Under the pieces are notes generated by a model. The model had not been told where the DNA came from. It ran no database searches and was given only the letters and a program-made list of their open reading frames with translations. A stretch of DNA of 64,000 nucleotides from Eledone cirrhosa (Eukaryota; Mollusca; Cephalopoda; Octopoda; Eledonidae). Both the position numbers and the translations under genes were made by a program. The DNA lies in the NCBI GenBank assembly GCA_964016885.1, contig OZ024749.1:20479751-20543750 (forward strand), in the 5' to 3' direction. How positions within the stretch are numbered: the stretch's first letter is position 1; the number at the start of each line of letters is the position of its first letter. This document shows positions 52,799-64,000 of the stretch, in pieces.

Positions 52799-53121
52799 CA
52801 GCTAGGTGGACTGTGACTGTTGACAGTACAGTGGACTATACCACACTGTGGTACCTACTTACAGCTAGGTGGACTGCGACTGTTGGCACAGTACAGTGGA
52901 CTATACCATACTTTGGTACCTACTTACAGCTAGGTGGACTGCGACTGTTGGCACAGTACAGTGGACTATACCATACTGTGGAACCTACTTACAGCTAGGT
53001 GGACTGCGACTGTTGGCACAGTACAGTGGACTATACCACACTGTGGTACCTACTTACAGCTAGGTGGACTGTGACTGTTGGCACAGTACAGTGGACTATA
53101 CCATACTGTGGTACCTACTTA

Positions 53122-53316
53122 CAGCTAGGTAGACTGTGACTGTTGGCAAAGTACAGTGGACTATACCACACTGTGGTACCTACTTCCAGCTAGGTGGACT
53201 GTGACTGTTGGCACAGCACAGTGGACTATACCATACTGTGGTACCTACTTACAGCTAGGTGGACTGTGACTGTTTACATAGTACAGTGGACTATACCACA
53301 CTGTGGTCCCTACTTA
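53122..53316 (+). repeat. Cassette S copy
   Basis: Carries GGCAAAGTAC and CTGTTTACATAG, both shared with the copy at 60478. Confidence 0.8.
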
Positions 53317-53597
53317 CAGCTAGGTGGACTGTGACTGTTGACACAGTACAGTGGACTATACCAGACTGTGGTGCCTACTTACAGCTAGATGGACTGTGAC
53401 TGTTGACAGTACAGTGGACTGTGATTGTTGACAGTACAGTGTACTATACCAGACTGTGGTACCTACTTACAGCTAGGTGGACTGAGCTGTTGCCATAGTA
53501 CAGTGGACTATACCATACTGTGGTACCTACTTACAGATAGGTGGACTGAGCTGTTAGCACAGTACAGTGGACTATACCATACTGTGGTACCTACTTA

Positions 53598-53792
53598 CAG
53601 CTAGGTAGACTGTGACTGTTGGCACAGTACAGTGGACTATACCACACTGTGGTACCTACTTCCAGCTAGGTGGACTGTGACTGTTGGCACAGCACAGTGG
53701 ACTATACCATACTGTGGTACCTACTTACAGCTAGGTGGACTGTGACTGTTGACATAGTACAGTGGACTATACCACACTGTGGTCCCTACTTA
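53598..53792 (+). repeat. Cassette S copy
   Basis: Followed by the GTGGAATGTG monomer with TACAGTGTACT. The same succession follows the copies at 60889 and 63115. Confidence 0.8.
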
Positions 53793-54622
53793 CAGCTAGG
53801 TGGACTGTGACTGTTGACACAGTACAGTGGACTATACCAGACTGTGGTGCCTACTTACAGCTAGGTGGAATGTGACTGTTGACAGTACAGTGTACTATAC
53901 CAGACTCTGGTACCTACTTACAGCTAGGTGGACTGAGCTGTTGCCATAGTACAGTGGACTATACCATACTGTGGTACCTACTTACAGCTAGGTGGACTGA
54001 GCTTTTGACATAGTACAGTGGACTATACCATACTGTGGTACCTACTTACAGCTAGGTGGACTGAGCTGTTGACATAATACAGTGGACTATACCATACTGT
54101 GGTACCTACTTACAGCTAGGTGGACTGTGACTGTTGACAGTACAGTGGACTATACCATACTGTGGTACCTACTTACAGCTAGGTGGACTGAGCTGTTGAC
54201 ATAGTACAGTGGACTATACCATACTGTGGTACCTACTTACAGCTAGGTGGACTGTGACTGTTGACAGTACAGTGGACTATACCATACTGTGGTACCTACT
54301 GACAGCTAGGTGGACTGAGATGTTGACATAGTACAGTGGGCTATACCATACTGTGGTACCTACTTACAGCTAGGTGGACTGTGACTGTTGACAGTACAGT
54401 GGACTATACCATCCTGTGGTACCTACTTACAGCTAGGTGGACTGTGACTGTTGACACCGTACAGTGGACTATAATATACTGTGGTACCTACTTACAGCTA
54501 GGTGGACTGTGAGTGTTGAGAGTACAGTGGACTATACCACACTGTGGTACCTACTTACAGCTAGGTGGACTGTGACTGTTGGCACAGTACAGTGGACTAT
54601 ACCATACTGTGGTACCTACTTA

Positions 54623-54817
54623 CAGCTAGGTAGACTGTGACTGTTGGCACAGTACAGTGGACTATACCACACTGTGGTACCTACTTCCAGCTAGGTGGAC
54701 TGTGACTGTTGGCACAGCACAGTGGACTATACCATACTGTGGTACCTACTTACAGCTAGGTGGACTGTGACTGTTGACATAGTACAGTGGACTATACCAC
54801 ACTGTGGTCCCTACTTA
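54623..54817 (+). repeat. Cassette S copy
   Basis: Followed by a 25-bp module with GACTCTTGACAG. The copy at 61978 has the same follower. Confidence 0.8.
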
Positions 54818-57034
54818 CAGCTAGGTGGACTGTGACTGTTGACACAGTACAGTGGACTATACCAGACTGTGGTGCCTACTTACAGCTAGGTGGACTGTGA
54901 CTGTTGACAGTACAGTGGACTGTGACTCTTGACAGTACAGTGTACTATAGCAGACTGTGGTACCTACTTACAGCTAGGTGGACTGAGCTGTTAGCACAGT
55001 ACAGTGGACTATACCATACTGTGGTACATACTTACAGCTAGGTGGACTGAGCTTTTGACATAGTACAGTGGACTATACCATACTGTGGTACCTACTTACA
55101 TCTAGGTGGACTGAGCTTTTGGCACAGTGCAGTGGACTATACCATACTGTGGTACCTACTTACAGCTAGGTGGACTGAGCTGTTGACATAATACAGTGGA
55201 CTATACCATACTGTGGTACCTACTTACAGCTAGGTGGACTGTGACTGTTGACAGTACAGTGGACTATACCATACTGTGGTACCTACTTACAGCTAGGTGG
55301 ACTGAGCTGTTGACATAGTACAGTGGACTATACCATACTGTGGTACCTACTTACAGCTAGGTGGACTGTGACTGTTGACAGTACAGTGGACTATACCATA
55401 CTGTGGTACCTACTGACAGCTAGGTGGACTGAGATGTTGACATAGTACAGTGGGCTATACCATACTGTGGTACCTACTTACAGCTAGGTGGACTGTGACT
55501 GTTGACAGTACAGTGGACTATACCATACTGTGGTGCCTACTTACAGCTAGGTGGACTGTGACTGTTGACATAGTAGAGTGGACTATACCATACTGTGGTA
55601 CCTACTTACAGCTAGGTGGACTGTGACTGTTGACAGTACAGTGGACTATACCATACTGTGGTACCTACTTACAGCTAGGTGGAATGTGACTGTTGACAGT
55701 ACAGTGGACTATACCATACTGTGGCACCTACTTACAGCTAGGTGGACTGTGACTGTTGACAGTACAGTGGACTATACCATACTGTGGTACCTACTTACAG
55801 CTAGGTGGACTGTGACTGTTGACAGTACAGTGGACTCTACCATACTGTGGTACCTACTTACAGCTAGGTGGACTGTGACTGTTGACATAGTACAGTGGAC
55901 TATACCACACTGTGGTCCCTACTTACAGCTAGGTGGACTGTGACTGTTGACACAGTACAGTGGACTATACCAGACTGTGGTGCCTACTTACAGCTAGGTG
56001 GACTGTGACTGTTGACAGTACAGTGGACTGTGACTGTTGACAGTACAGTGTACTATACCAGACTGTGGTACCTACTTACAGCTAGGTGGACTGAGCTGTT
56101 GAGATAGTACAGTGGACTATACCATACTGTGGTACCTACTTACAGCTAGGTGGACTGAGCTGTTAGCACAGTACAGTGGACTATACCATACTGTGGTACC
56201 TACTTACAGCTAGGTGGACTGAGCTGTTGACATAGTACAGTGGACTATACCATACTGTGGTACCTACTTACAGCTAGGTGGACTGAGCTGTTGGCACAGT
56301 ACAGTGGACTATAACATACTGTGGTACCTACTTACAGCTAGGTGGACTGAGCTGTTGACATAATACAGTGGACTATACCATACTGTGGTACCTACTTACA
56401 GCTAGGTGGACTGTGACTGTTGACAGTACAGTGGACTATACCATACTGTGGTACCTACTTACAGCCAGGTGGACTGAGCTGTTGACATAGTACAGTGGAC
56501 TATACCATACTGTGGTACCTACTTACAGCTAGGTGGACTGTGACTGTTCACAGTACAGTGGACTATACCATACTGTGGTACCTACTGACAGCTAGGTGGA
56601 CTGAGATGTTGACATAGTACAGTGGGCTATACCATACTGTGGTACCTACTTACAGCTAGGTGGACTGTGACTGTTGACAGTACAGTGGACTATACCATAC
56701 TGTGGTGCCTACTTACAGCTAGGTGGACTGTGACTGTTGACATAGTAGAGTGGACTATACCATACTGTGGTACCTACTTACAGCTAGGTGGACTGTGACT
56801 GTTGACAGTACAGTGGACTATACCATACTGTGGTACCTACTTACAGCTAGGTGGACTGTGACTGTTGACAGTAGAGTGGACAATACCATACTGTGGTACC
56901 TACTTACAGCTAGGTGGACTGTGACTGTTGACAGTACAGTGGACTATACCATACTGTGGTACCTACTTACAGCTAGGTGGACTGTGACTGTTGGCACAGT
57001 ACAGTGGACTATACCATACTGTGGTACCTACTTA

Positions 57035-57229
57035 CAGCTAGGTAGACTGTGACTGTTGGCACAGTACAGTGGACTATACCACACTGTGGTACCTACTTCC
57101 AGCTAGGTGGACTGTGACTGTTGGCACAGCACAGTGGACTATACCATACTGTGGTACCTACTTACAGCTAGGTGGACTGTGACAGTTGACATAGTACAGT
57201 GGACTATACCACACTGTGGTCCCTACTTA
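57035..57229 (+). repeat. Cassette S copy
   Basis: Partner of 49484-49678 at a 7,551-bp offset, with GTGACAGTTGACATAG where the partner has CTCTGACTG. Confidence 0.8.
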
Positions 57230-59961
57230 CAGCTAGGTGGACTGTGACTGTTGACACAGTACAGTGGACTATACCAGACTGTGGTGCCTACTTACAGCTA
57301 GGTGGATTGTGACTGTTGACAGTACAGTGGACTGTGACTGTTGACAGTACAGTGTACTATAGCAGACTGTGGTACCTACTTACAGCTAGGTGGACTGAGC
57401 TTTTGACATAGTACAGTGGACTATACCATACTGTGGTACCTACTTACAGCTAGGTGGACTGAGCTGTTGGCACAGTACAGTGGACTATACCATACTGTGG
57501 TACCTACTTACAGCTAGGTGGACTGAGCTGTTGACATAATACAGTGGACTATACCATACTGTGGTACCTACTTACAGCTAGGTGGACTGTGACTGTTGAC
57601 AGTACAGTGGACTATACCATACTGTGGTACCTACTTACAGCTAGGTGGACTGAGCTGTTGACATAGTACAGTGGACTATACCATACTGTGGTACCTACTT
57701 ACAGCTAGGTGGACTGAGCTGTTGGCACAGTACAGTGGACTATACCATACTGTGGTACCTACTTACAGCTAGGTGGACTGAGCTGTTGACATAATACAGT
57801 GGACTATACCATACTGTGGTACCTACTTACAGCTAGGTGGACTGTGACAGTTGACAGTACAGTGGACTATACCATACTGTGGTACCTACTGACAGCTAGG
57901 TGGACTGAGATGTTGACATAGTACAGTGGATTATACCATACTGTGGTACCTACTTACAGCTAGGTGGACTGAGCTGTTGGCACAGTACAGTGGACTATAC
58001 CATACTGTGGTACATACTTACAGCTAGGTGGACTGAGCTTTTGACATAGTACAGTGGACTATACCATACTGTGGTACCTACTTACAGCTAGGTGGACTGA
58101 GCTGTTGGCACAGTACAGTGGACTATACCATACTGTGGTACCTACTTACAGCTAGGTGGACTGAGCTGTTGACATAATACAGTGGACTATACCATACTGT
58201 GGTACCTACTTACAGCTAGGTGGACTGTGACTGTTGACAGTACAGTGGACTATACCATACTGTGGTACCTACTTACAGCTAGGTGGACTGAGCTGTTGAC
58301 ATAGTACAGTGGACTATACCATACTGTGGTACCTACTTACAGCTAGGTGGACTGTGACTGTTGACAGTACAGTGGACTATACCATACTGTGGTACCTACT
58401 TACAGCTAGGTGGACTGAGCTGTTGACATAGTACAGTGGACTATACCATACTGTGGTACCTACTTACAGCTAGGTGGACTGTGACTGTTGACAGTACAGT
58501 GGACTATACCATACTGTGGTACCTACTGACAGCTAGGTGGACTGAGATGTTGACATAGTACAGTGGATTATACCATACTGTGGTACCTACTTACAGCTAG
58601 GTGGACTGTGACTGTTGACAGTACAGTGGACTATACCATACTGTGGTACCTACTGACAGCTAGGTGGACTGAGATGTTGACATAGTACAGTGGATTATAC
58701 CATACTGTGGTACCTACTTACAGCTAGGTGGACTGAGCTGTTGGCACAGTACAGTGGACTATACCATACTGTGGTACATACTTACAGCTAGGTGGACTGA
58801 GCTTTTGACATAGTACAGTGGACTATACCATACTGTGGTACCTACTTACAGCTAGGTGGACTGAGCTGTTGGCACAGTACAGTGGACTATACCATACTGT
58901 GGTACCTACTTACAGCTAGGTGGATTGAGCTGTTGACATAGTACAGTGGACTATACCATACTGTGGTACCTACTTACAGCTAGGTGGACTGTGACTGTTG
59001 ACAGTACAGTGGACTATACCATACTGTGGTACCTACTGACAGCTAGGTGGACTGAGATGTTGACATAGTACAGTGGATTATACCATACTGTGGTACCTAC
59101 TTACAGCTAGGTGGACTGTGACTGTTGACAGTACAGTGGACTATACCATACTGTGGTACCTACTTACAGCTAGGTGGAATGTGACTGTTGACAGTACAGT
59201 GGACTATACCATACTGTGGCACCTACTTACAGCTAGGTGGACTGTGACTGTTGACAGTACAGTGGACTATACCATACTGTGGTACCTACTTACATCTAGG
59301 TGGACTGTGACTGTTGACAGTACAGTGGACTATGCCATACTGTGGTACCTACTTACAGCTAGGTGGACTGTGACTGTTGACATAGTACAGTGGACTATAC
59401 CACACTGTGGTCCCTACTTACAGCTAGGTGGACTGTGACTGTTGACACAGTACAGTGGACTATACCAGACTGTGGTGCCTACTTACAGCTAGGTGGACTG
59501 TGACTGTTGACAGTACAGTGGACTGTGACTGTTGACAGTACAGTGTACTATACCAGACTGTGGTACCTACTTACAGCTAGGTGGACTGAGCTGTTGCCAT
59601 AGTAAAGTGGACTATACCATACTGTGGTACCTACTTAAAGCTAGGTGGACTGAGCTGTTAGCACAGTACAGTGGACTATGCCACACTGTGGTACCTATTT
59701 ACAGCTAGGTGGACTGTGACTGTTGGCACAGTACAGTGGACTATACCATACTGTGGTACCTACTTACAGCTAGGTGGACTGTGACTGTTGGCACAGTACA
59801 GTGAACTATACCATACTGTGGTACCTACTTACAGCTAGGTGGACTGTGACTGTTGGCACAGTACAGTGGACTATACCATACTGTGGTACCTACTTACAGC
59901 TAGGTGAACTGTGACTGTTGGCACAGTACAGTGGACCATACCATACTGTGGTACCTACTTA

Positions 59962-60349
59962 CAGCTAGGTGGACTGTGGCTGTTGGCACAGTACAGTGGA
60001 ATATATCATACAGTGGTACCTACTTACAGCTAGGTGGACTGTGACTGTTGACAGTACAGTGGACTATACCACACTGTGGTACCTACTTACAGCTAGGTGG
60101 ACTGCGACTGTTGGCACAGTACAGTGGACTATACCATACTTTGGTACCTACTTACAGCTAGGTGGACTGCGACTGTTGGCACAGTACAGTGGACTATACC
60201 ATACTGTGGAACCTACTTACAGCTAGGTGGACTGCGACTGTTGGCACAGTACAGTGGACTATACCAGACTGTGGTACCTACTTACAGCTAGGTGGACTGT
60301 GACTGTTGACACCGTACAGTGGACTATACCATACTGAGGTACCTACTAA
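59962..60349 (+). repeat. Cassette E copy (long form)
   Basis: Same variants as 52411-52798 at a constant 7,551-bp offset. Confidence 0.8.
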
Positions 60350-60477
60350 CAGCTAGGTGGACTGTGAGTGTTGAGAGTACAGTGGACTATACCACACTGT
60401 GGTACCTACTTACAGCTAGGTGGACTGTGACTGTTGGCACAGTACAGTGGACTATACCATACTGTGGTACCTACTTA

Positions 60478-60672
60478 CAGCTAGGTAGACTGTGACTGTT
60501 GGCAAAGTACAGTGGACTATACCACACTGTGGTACCTACTTCCAGCTAGGTGGACTGTGACTGTTGGCACAGCACAGTGGACTATACCATACTGTGGTAC
60601 CTACTTACAGCTAGGTGGACTGTGACTGTTTACATAGTACAGTGGACTATACCACACTGTGGTCCCTACTTA
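60478..60672 (+). repeat. Cassette S copy
   Basis: Partner of 53122. It is followed directly by a 25-bp module without the intervening GACACAG/CCAGACTG monomer. Confidence 0.8.
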
Positions 60673-60888
60673 CAGCTAGGTGGACTGTGACTGTTGACAG
60701 TACAGTGGACTGTGATTGTTGACAGTACAGTGTACTATACCAGACTGTGGTACCTACTTACAGCTAGGTGGACTGAGCTGTTGCCATAGTACAGTGGACT
60801 ATACCATACTGTGGTACCTACTTACTGCTAGGTGGACTGAGCTGTTAGCACAGTACAGTGGACTATACCATACTGTGGTACCTACTTA

Positions 60889-61083
60889 CAGCTAGGTAGA
60901 CTGTGACTGTTGGCACAGTACAGTGGACTATACCACACTGTGGTACCTACTTCCAGCTAGGTGGACTGTGACTGTTGGCACAGCACAGTGGACTATACCA
61001 TACTGTGGTACCTACTTACAGCTAGGTGGACTGTGACTGTTGACATAGTACAGTGGACTATACCACACTGTGGTCCCTACTTA
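60889..61083 (+). repeat. Cassette S copy
   Basis: Partner of 53598 and of 63115 (2,226-bp offset). Preceded by a CTTACTGCTAGG monomer shared with the latter. Confidence 0.8.
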
Positions 61084-61977
61084 CAGCTAGGTGGACTGTG
61101 ACTGTTGACACAGTACAGTGGACTATACCAGACTGTGGTGCCTACTTACAGCTAGGTGGAATGTGACTGTTGACAGTACAGTGTACTATACCAGACTCTG
61201 GTACCTACTTACAGCTAGGTGGACTGAGCTGTTGCCATAGTACAGTGGACTATACCATACTGTGGTACCTACTTACAGCTAGGTGGACTGAGCTGTTAGC
61301 ACAGTACAGTGGACTATACCATACTGTGGTACCTACTTACAGCTAGGTGGACTGAGCTTTTGACATAGTACAGTGGACTATACCATACTGTGGTACCTAC
61401 TTACAGCTAGGTGGACTGAGCTGTTGACATAATACAGTGGACTATACCATACTGTGGTACCTACTTACAGCTAGGTGGACTGTGACTGTTGACAGTACAG
61501 TGGACTATACCATACTGTGGTACCTACTTACAGCTAGGTGGACTGAGCTGTTGACATAGTACAGTGGACTATACCATACTGTGGTACCTACTTACAGCTA
61601 GGTGGACTGTGACTGTTGACAGTACAGTGGACTATACCATACTGTGGTACCTACTGACAGCTAGGTGGACTGAGATGTTGACATAGTACAGTGGGCTATA
61701 CCATACTGTGGTACCTACTTACAGCTAGGTGGACTGTGACTGTTGACAGTACAGTGGACTATACCATCCTGTGGTACCTACTTACAGCTAGGTGGACTGT
61801 GACTGTTGACACCGTACAGTGGACTATACTATACTGTGGTACCTACTTACAGCTAGGTGGACTGTGAGTGTTGAGAGTACAGTGGACTATACCACACTGT
61901 GGTACCTACTTACAGCTAGGTGGACTGTGACTGTTGGCACAGTACAGTGGACTATACCATACTGTGGTACCTACTTA

Positions 61978-62172
61978 CAGCTAGGTAGACTGTGACTGTT
62001 GGCACAGTACAGTGGACTATACCACACTGTGGTACCTACTTCCAGCTAGGTGGACTGTGACTGTTGGCACAGCACAGTGGACTATACCATACTGTGGTAC
62101 CTACTTACAGCTAGGTGGACTGTGACTGTTGACATAGTACAGTGGACTATACCACACTGTGGTCCCTACTTA
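61978..62172 (+). repeat. Cassette S copy
   Basis: Partner of 54623 at an offset of 7,355 bp. Confidence 0.8.
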
Positions 62173-63114
62173 CAGCTAGGTGGACTGTGACTGTTGACAC
62201 AGTACAGTGGACTATACCAGACTGTGGTGCCTACTTACAGCTAGGTGGACTGTGACTGTTGACAGTACAGTGGACTGTGACTCTTGACAGTACAGTGTAC
62301 TATAGCAGACTGTGGTACCTACTTACAGCTAGGTGGACTGAGCTGTTAGCACAGTACAGTGGACTATACCATACTGTGGTACATACTTACAGCTAGGTGG
62401 ACTGAGCTTTTGACATAGTACAGTGGACTATACCATACTGTGGTACCTACTTACATCTAGGTGGACTGAGCTTTTGGCACAGTACAGTGGACTATACCAT
62501 ACTGTGGTACCTACTTACAGCTAGGTGGACTGAGCTGTTGACATAATACAGTGGACTATACCATACTGTGGTACCTACTTACAGCTAGGTGGACTGTGAC
62601 TGTTGACAGTACAGTGGACTATACCATACTGTGGTACCTACTTACAGCTAGGTGGACTGAGCTGTTGACATAGTACAGTGGACTATACCATACTGTGGTA
62701 CCTACTTACAGCTAGGTGGACTGTGACTGTTGACAGTACAGTGGACTATACCATACTGTGGTACCTACTGACAGCTAGGTGGACTGAGATGTTGACATAG
62801 TACAGTGGGCTATACCATACTGTGGTACCTACTTACAGCTAGGTGGACTGTGACTGTTGACAGTACAGTGGACTATACCATACTGTGGTGCCTACTTACA
62901 GCTAGGTGGACTGTGACTGTTGACAGTACAGTGGACTGTGATTGTTGACAGTACAGTGTACTATACCAGACTGTGGTACCTACTTACAGCTAGGTGGACT
63001 GAGCTGTTGCCATAGTACAGTGGACTATACCATACTGTGGTACCTACTTACTGCTAGGTGGACTGAGCTGTTAGCACAGTACAGTGGACTATACCATACT
63101 GTGGTACCTACTTA

Positions 63115-63309
63115 CAGCTAGGTAGACTGTGACTGTTGGCACAGTACAGTGGACTATACCACACTGTGGTACCTACTTCCAGCTAGGTGGACTGTGACTG
63201 TTGGCACAGCACAGTGGACTATACCATACTGTGGTACCTACTTACAGCTAGGTGGACTGTGACTGTTGACATAGTACAGTGGACTATACCACACTGTGGT
63301 CCCTACTTA
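63115..63309 (+). repeat. Cassette S copy
   Basis: Last copy in the window; partner of 60889 at an exact 2,226-bp offset. Confidence 0.8.
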
Positions 63310-64000
63310 CAGCTAGGTGGACTGTGACTGTTGACACAGTACAGTGGACTATACCAGACTGTGGTGCCTACTTACAGCTAGGTGGAATGTGACTGTTGAC
63401 AGTACAGTGTACTATACCAGACTCTGGTACCTACTTACAGCTAGGTGGACTGAGCTGTTGCCATAGTACAGTGGACTATACCATACTGTGGTACCTACTT
63501 ACAGCTAGGTGGACTGAGCTGTTAGCACAGTACAGTGGACTATACCATACTGTGGTACCTACTTACAGCTAGGTGGACTGAGCTTTTGACATAGTACAGT
63601 GGACTATACCATACTGTGGTACCTACTTACAGCTAGGTGGACTGAGCTGTTGACATAATACAGTGGACTATACCATACTGTGGTACCTACTTACAGCTAG
63701 GTGGACTGTGACTGTTGACAGTACAGTGGACTATACCATACTGTGGTACCTACTTACAGCTAGGTGGACTGAGCTGTTGACATAGTACAGTGGACTATAC
63801 CATACTGTGGTACCTACTTACAGCTAGGTGGACTGTGACTGTTGACAGTACAGTGGACTATACCATACTGTGGTACCTACTGACAGCTAGGTGGACTGAG
63901 ATGTTGACATAGTACAGTGGGCTATACCATACTGTGGTACCTACTTACAGCTAGGTGGACTGTGACTGTTGACAGTACAGTGGACTATACCATCCTGTGG

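Larger units (their letters stand above)
49430..52800 (+). repeat. Left copy of 7,551-bp-offset duplication
   Basis: About 3.37 kb matches 56981-60351 at a constant offset of 7,551 bp. Shared rare variants include GGTGGATTGTG (49752/57303), TGTACTATAGCAG (49802/57353), GTGGTACATAC, GGTGGATTGAG and CTGTGGCTG. Differences are few, for example GGAATGAGATG near 51498 against GGACTGAGATG in the partner. Confidence 0.85.
56981..60351 (+). repeat. Right copy of 7,551-bp-offset duplication
   Basis: Partner of 49430-52800. Beyond it the correspondence continues (about 53.1-55.5 with 60.5-62.85 kb) at an offset of about 7,355 bp, because the left copy has about 195 extra bases (three 65-bp monomers) near 52.8-53.05 kb. 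Confidence 0.85.
1..64000 (+). repeat. Satellite DNA array, 63/64/65-bp monomer
   Basis: The entire window is a head-to-tail array of one monomer, with every copy in the same orientation and no interruption. Phased to begin at CAGCTAGG, a typical 63-bp copy lies at 8907-8969 and a typical 65-bp copy at 66-130. Landmarks by monomer position: GTGGACT at 8-14 and again at 33-39, GTTGAC at 21-26, tandem ACAGT at 25-29 and 30-34, GGTACC at 52-57, CTACTTA at the end. The consensus is about 46% GC and has neither CpG nor AA. Copies differ by a few substitutions and by 1-5 bp indels. I recognise no named satellite family. That this is heterochromatic or centromeric is an inference from array size and structure; the sequence holds no direct proof. 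Confidence 0.98.
49830..64000 (+). repeat. Right-hand domain rich in 64-bp GAGCTG monomers
   Basis: GGACTGAGCTG, GAGCTTTTGAC and GAGATG monomers make up a large share of copies here, cassette S is frequent, and the cassette A markers (GTATCTAC, GGCCGTA, GGTGGTGCC, 58-bp and GTTGGCAG 88-bp monomers) are absent. The last A marker to the left lies at about 48.26 kb. Confidence 0.8.
60666..64000 (+). repeat. 2,226-bp tandem duplication, second copy cut by window end
   Basis: CTTACTGCTAGG (60821/63047), GTGGAATGTG (61157/63383), CTCTGGTACC and CCATCCTGTGG (61764/63990) recur exactly 2,226 bp apart. Copy 1 is about 60666-62891; copy 2 starts at about 62892 and is incomplete. Confidence 0.85.

Noticed and set aside
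1..64000. CRISPR array
   Set aside because: There are no unique spacers: the whole 63-65-bp period is repeated, there are far too many units, and no cas-like gene is present.
1..64000. Telomeric repeat, rDNA spacer or tRNA cluster
   Set aside because: No telomere-type hexamer or heptamer runs, no rRNA-like or cloverleaf segments; only the satellite monomer is seen.
1..64000. Transposon or retroelement within the array
   Set aside because: I found no terminal repeats, target-site duplications, poly-A tracts or unique inserts. All length differences are explained by monomer variants or 25-bp modules.
1..64000. Minus-strand genes
   Set aside because: The reverse complement of the consensus has TAA or TAG in each of the three frames once per monomer, so no frame stays open beyond a few dozen codons.
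1..64000. Bacterial or viral origin of the window
   Set aside because: A 64-kb pure satellite with higher-order repeats and no genes is unlike any bacterial or viral genome segment; a eukaryotic chromosome is far more likely.

Overview
The whole 64,000-base window is one uninterrupted tandem array of a short satellite monomer (about 1,000 head-to-tail copies, all on the same strand). I see no single-copy sequence, protein-coding gene, tRNA, rRNA, transposon or unresolved bases. The array runs off both ends: base 1 is the first base of a monomer as phased here, and the window stops inside a monomer. The size, the uniform orientation and the nested higher-order repeats point to a eukaryotic heterochromatic or (peri)centromeric/subtelomeric satellite from a long-read assembly. 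The sequence alone does not identify the species.

Monomer. The basic unit is 63 bp (example 8907-8969; about 46% GC; the consensus has no CpG and no AA dinucleotide). Common length variants are 65 bp (example 66-130; two extra bases just before the inner ACAGT) and 64 bp (example 49960-50023; GTGACTG replaced by GAGCTG plus the two extra bases). Rarer forms are 58 bp (one of two tandem ACAGT pentamers lost), 66 bp (a duplicated GGT), 88 bp and 113 bp (one or two extra 25-bp modules). The 25-bp module equals the spacing of two GTGGACT heptamers inside each monomer, so the monomer has a visible internal half-repeat.

Higher-order organisation. Three sets of diagnostic variants travel together as cassettes: A (up to about 0.98 kb, about 17 full or partial copies, 1.1-48.3 kb), E (usually 0.26-0.39 kb, 15 copies throughout) and S (0.13-0.2 kb, 12 copies, 9 of them right of 49.4 kb). 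They sit in larger duplications. These include an approximately 8-kb register between about 7 and 35 kb, a 7,551-bp-offset duplication (49.4-52.8 and 57.0-60.4 kb), a recent 1,357-bp tandem duplication (25.6-28.4 kb), a 1,592-bp tandem duplication with a nested 317-bp one (20.6-23.5 kb), a dispersed approximately 2-kb duplication (41.9-44.0 and 45.2-47.4 kb) and a 2,226-bp tandem duplication at the right edge. The array changes character at about 48.3-49.8 kb: to the left 63/65-bp forms and cassette A dominate; to the right A is absent and 64-bp GAGCTG forms and cassette S dominate.

Coding potential. The only long open frames (longest 191 codons, 24087-24662) are plus-strand runs of 63-bp monomers, which happen to be a multiple of three with one stop-free frame. 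They stop when a 64/65-bp monomer shifts the phase. On the minus strand the consensus has a stop in every frame once per monomer. I therefore annotate no genes. Cassette and duplication boundaries were read by eye and should be taken as accurate to about one monomer.
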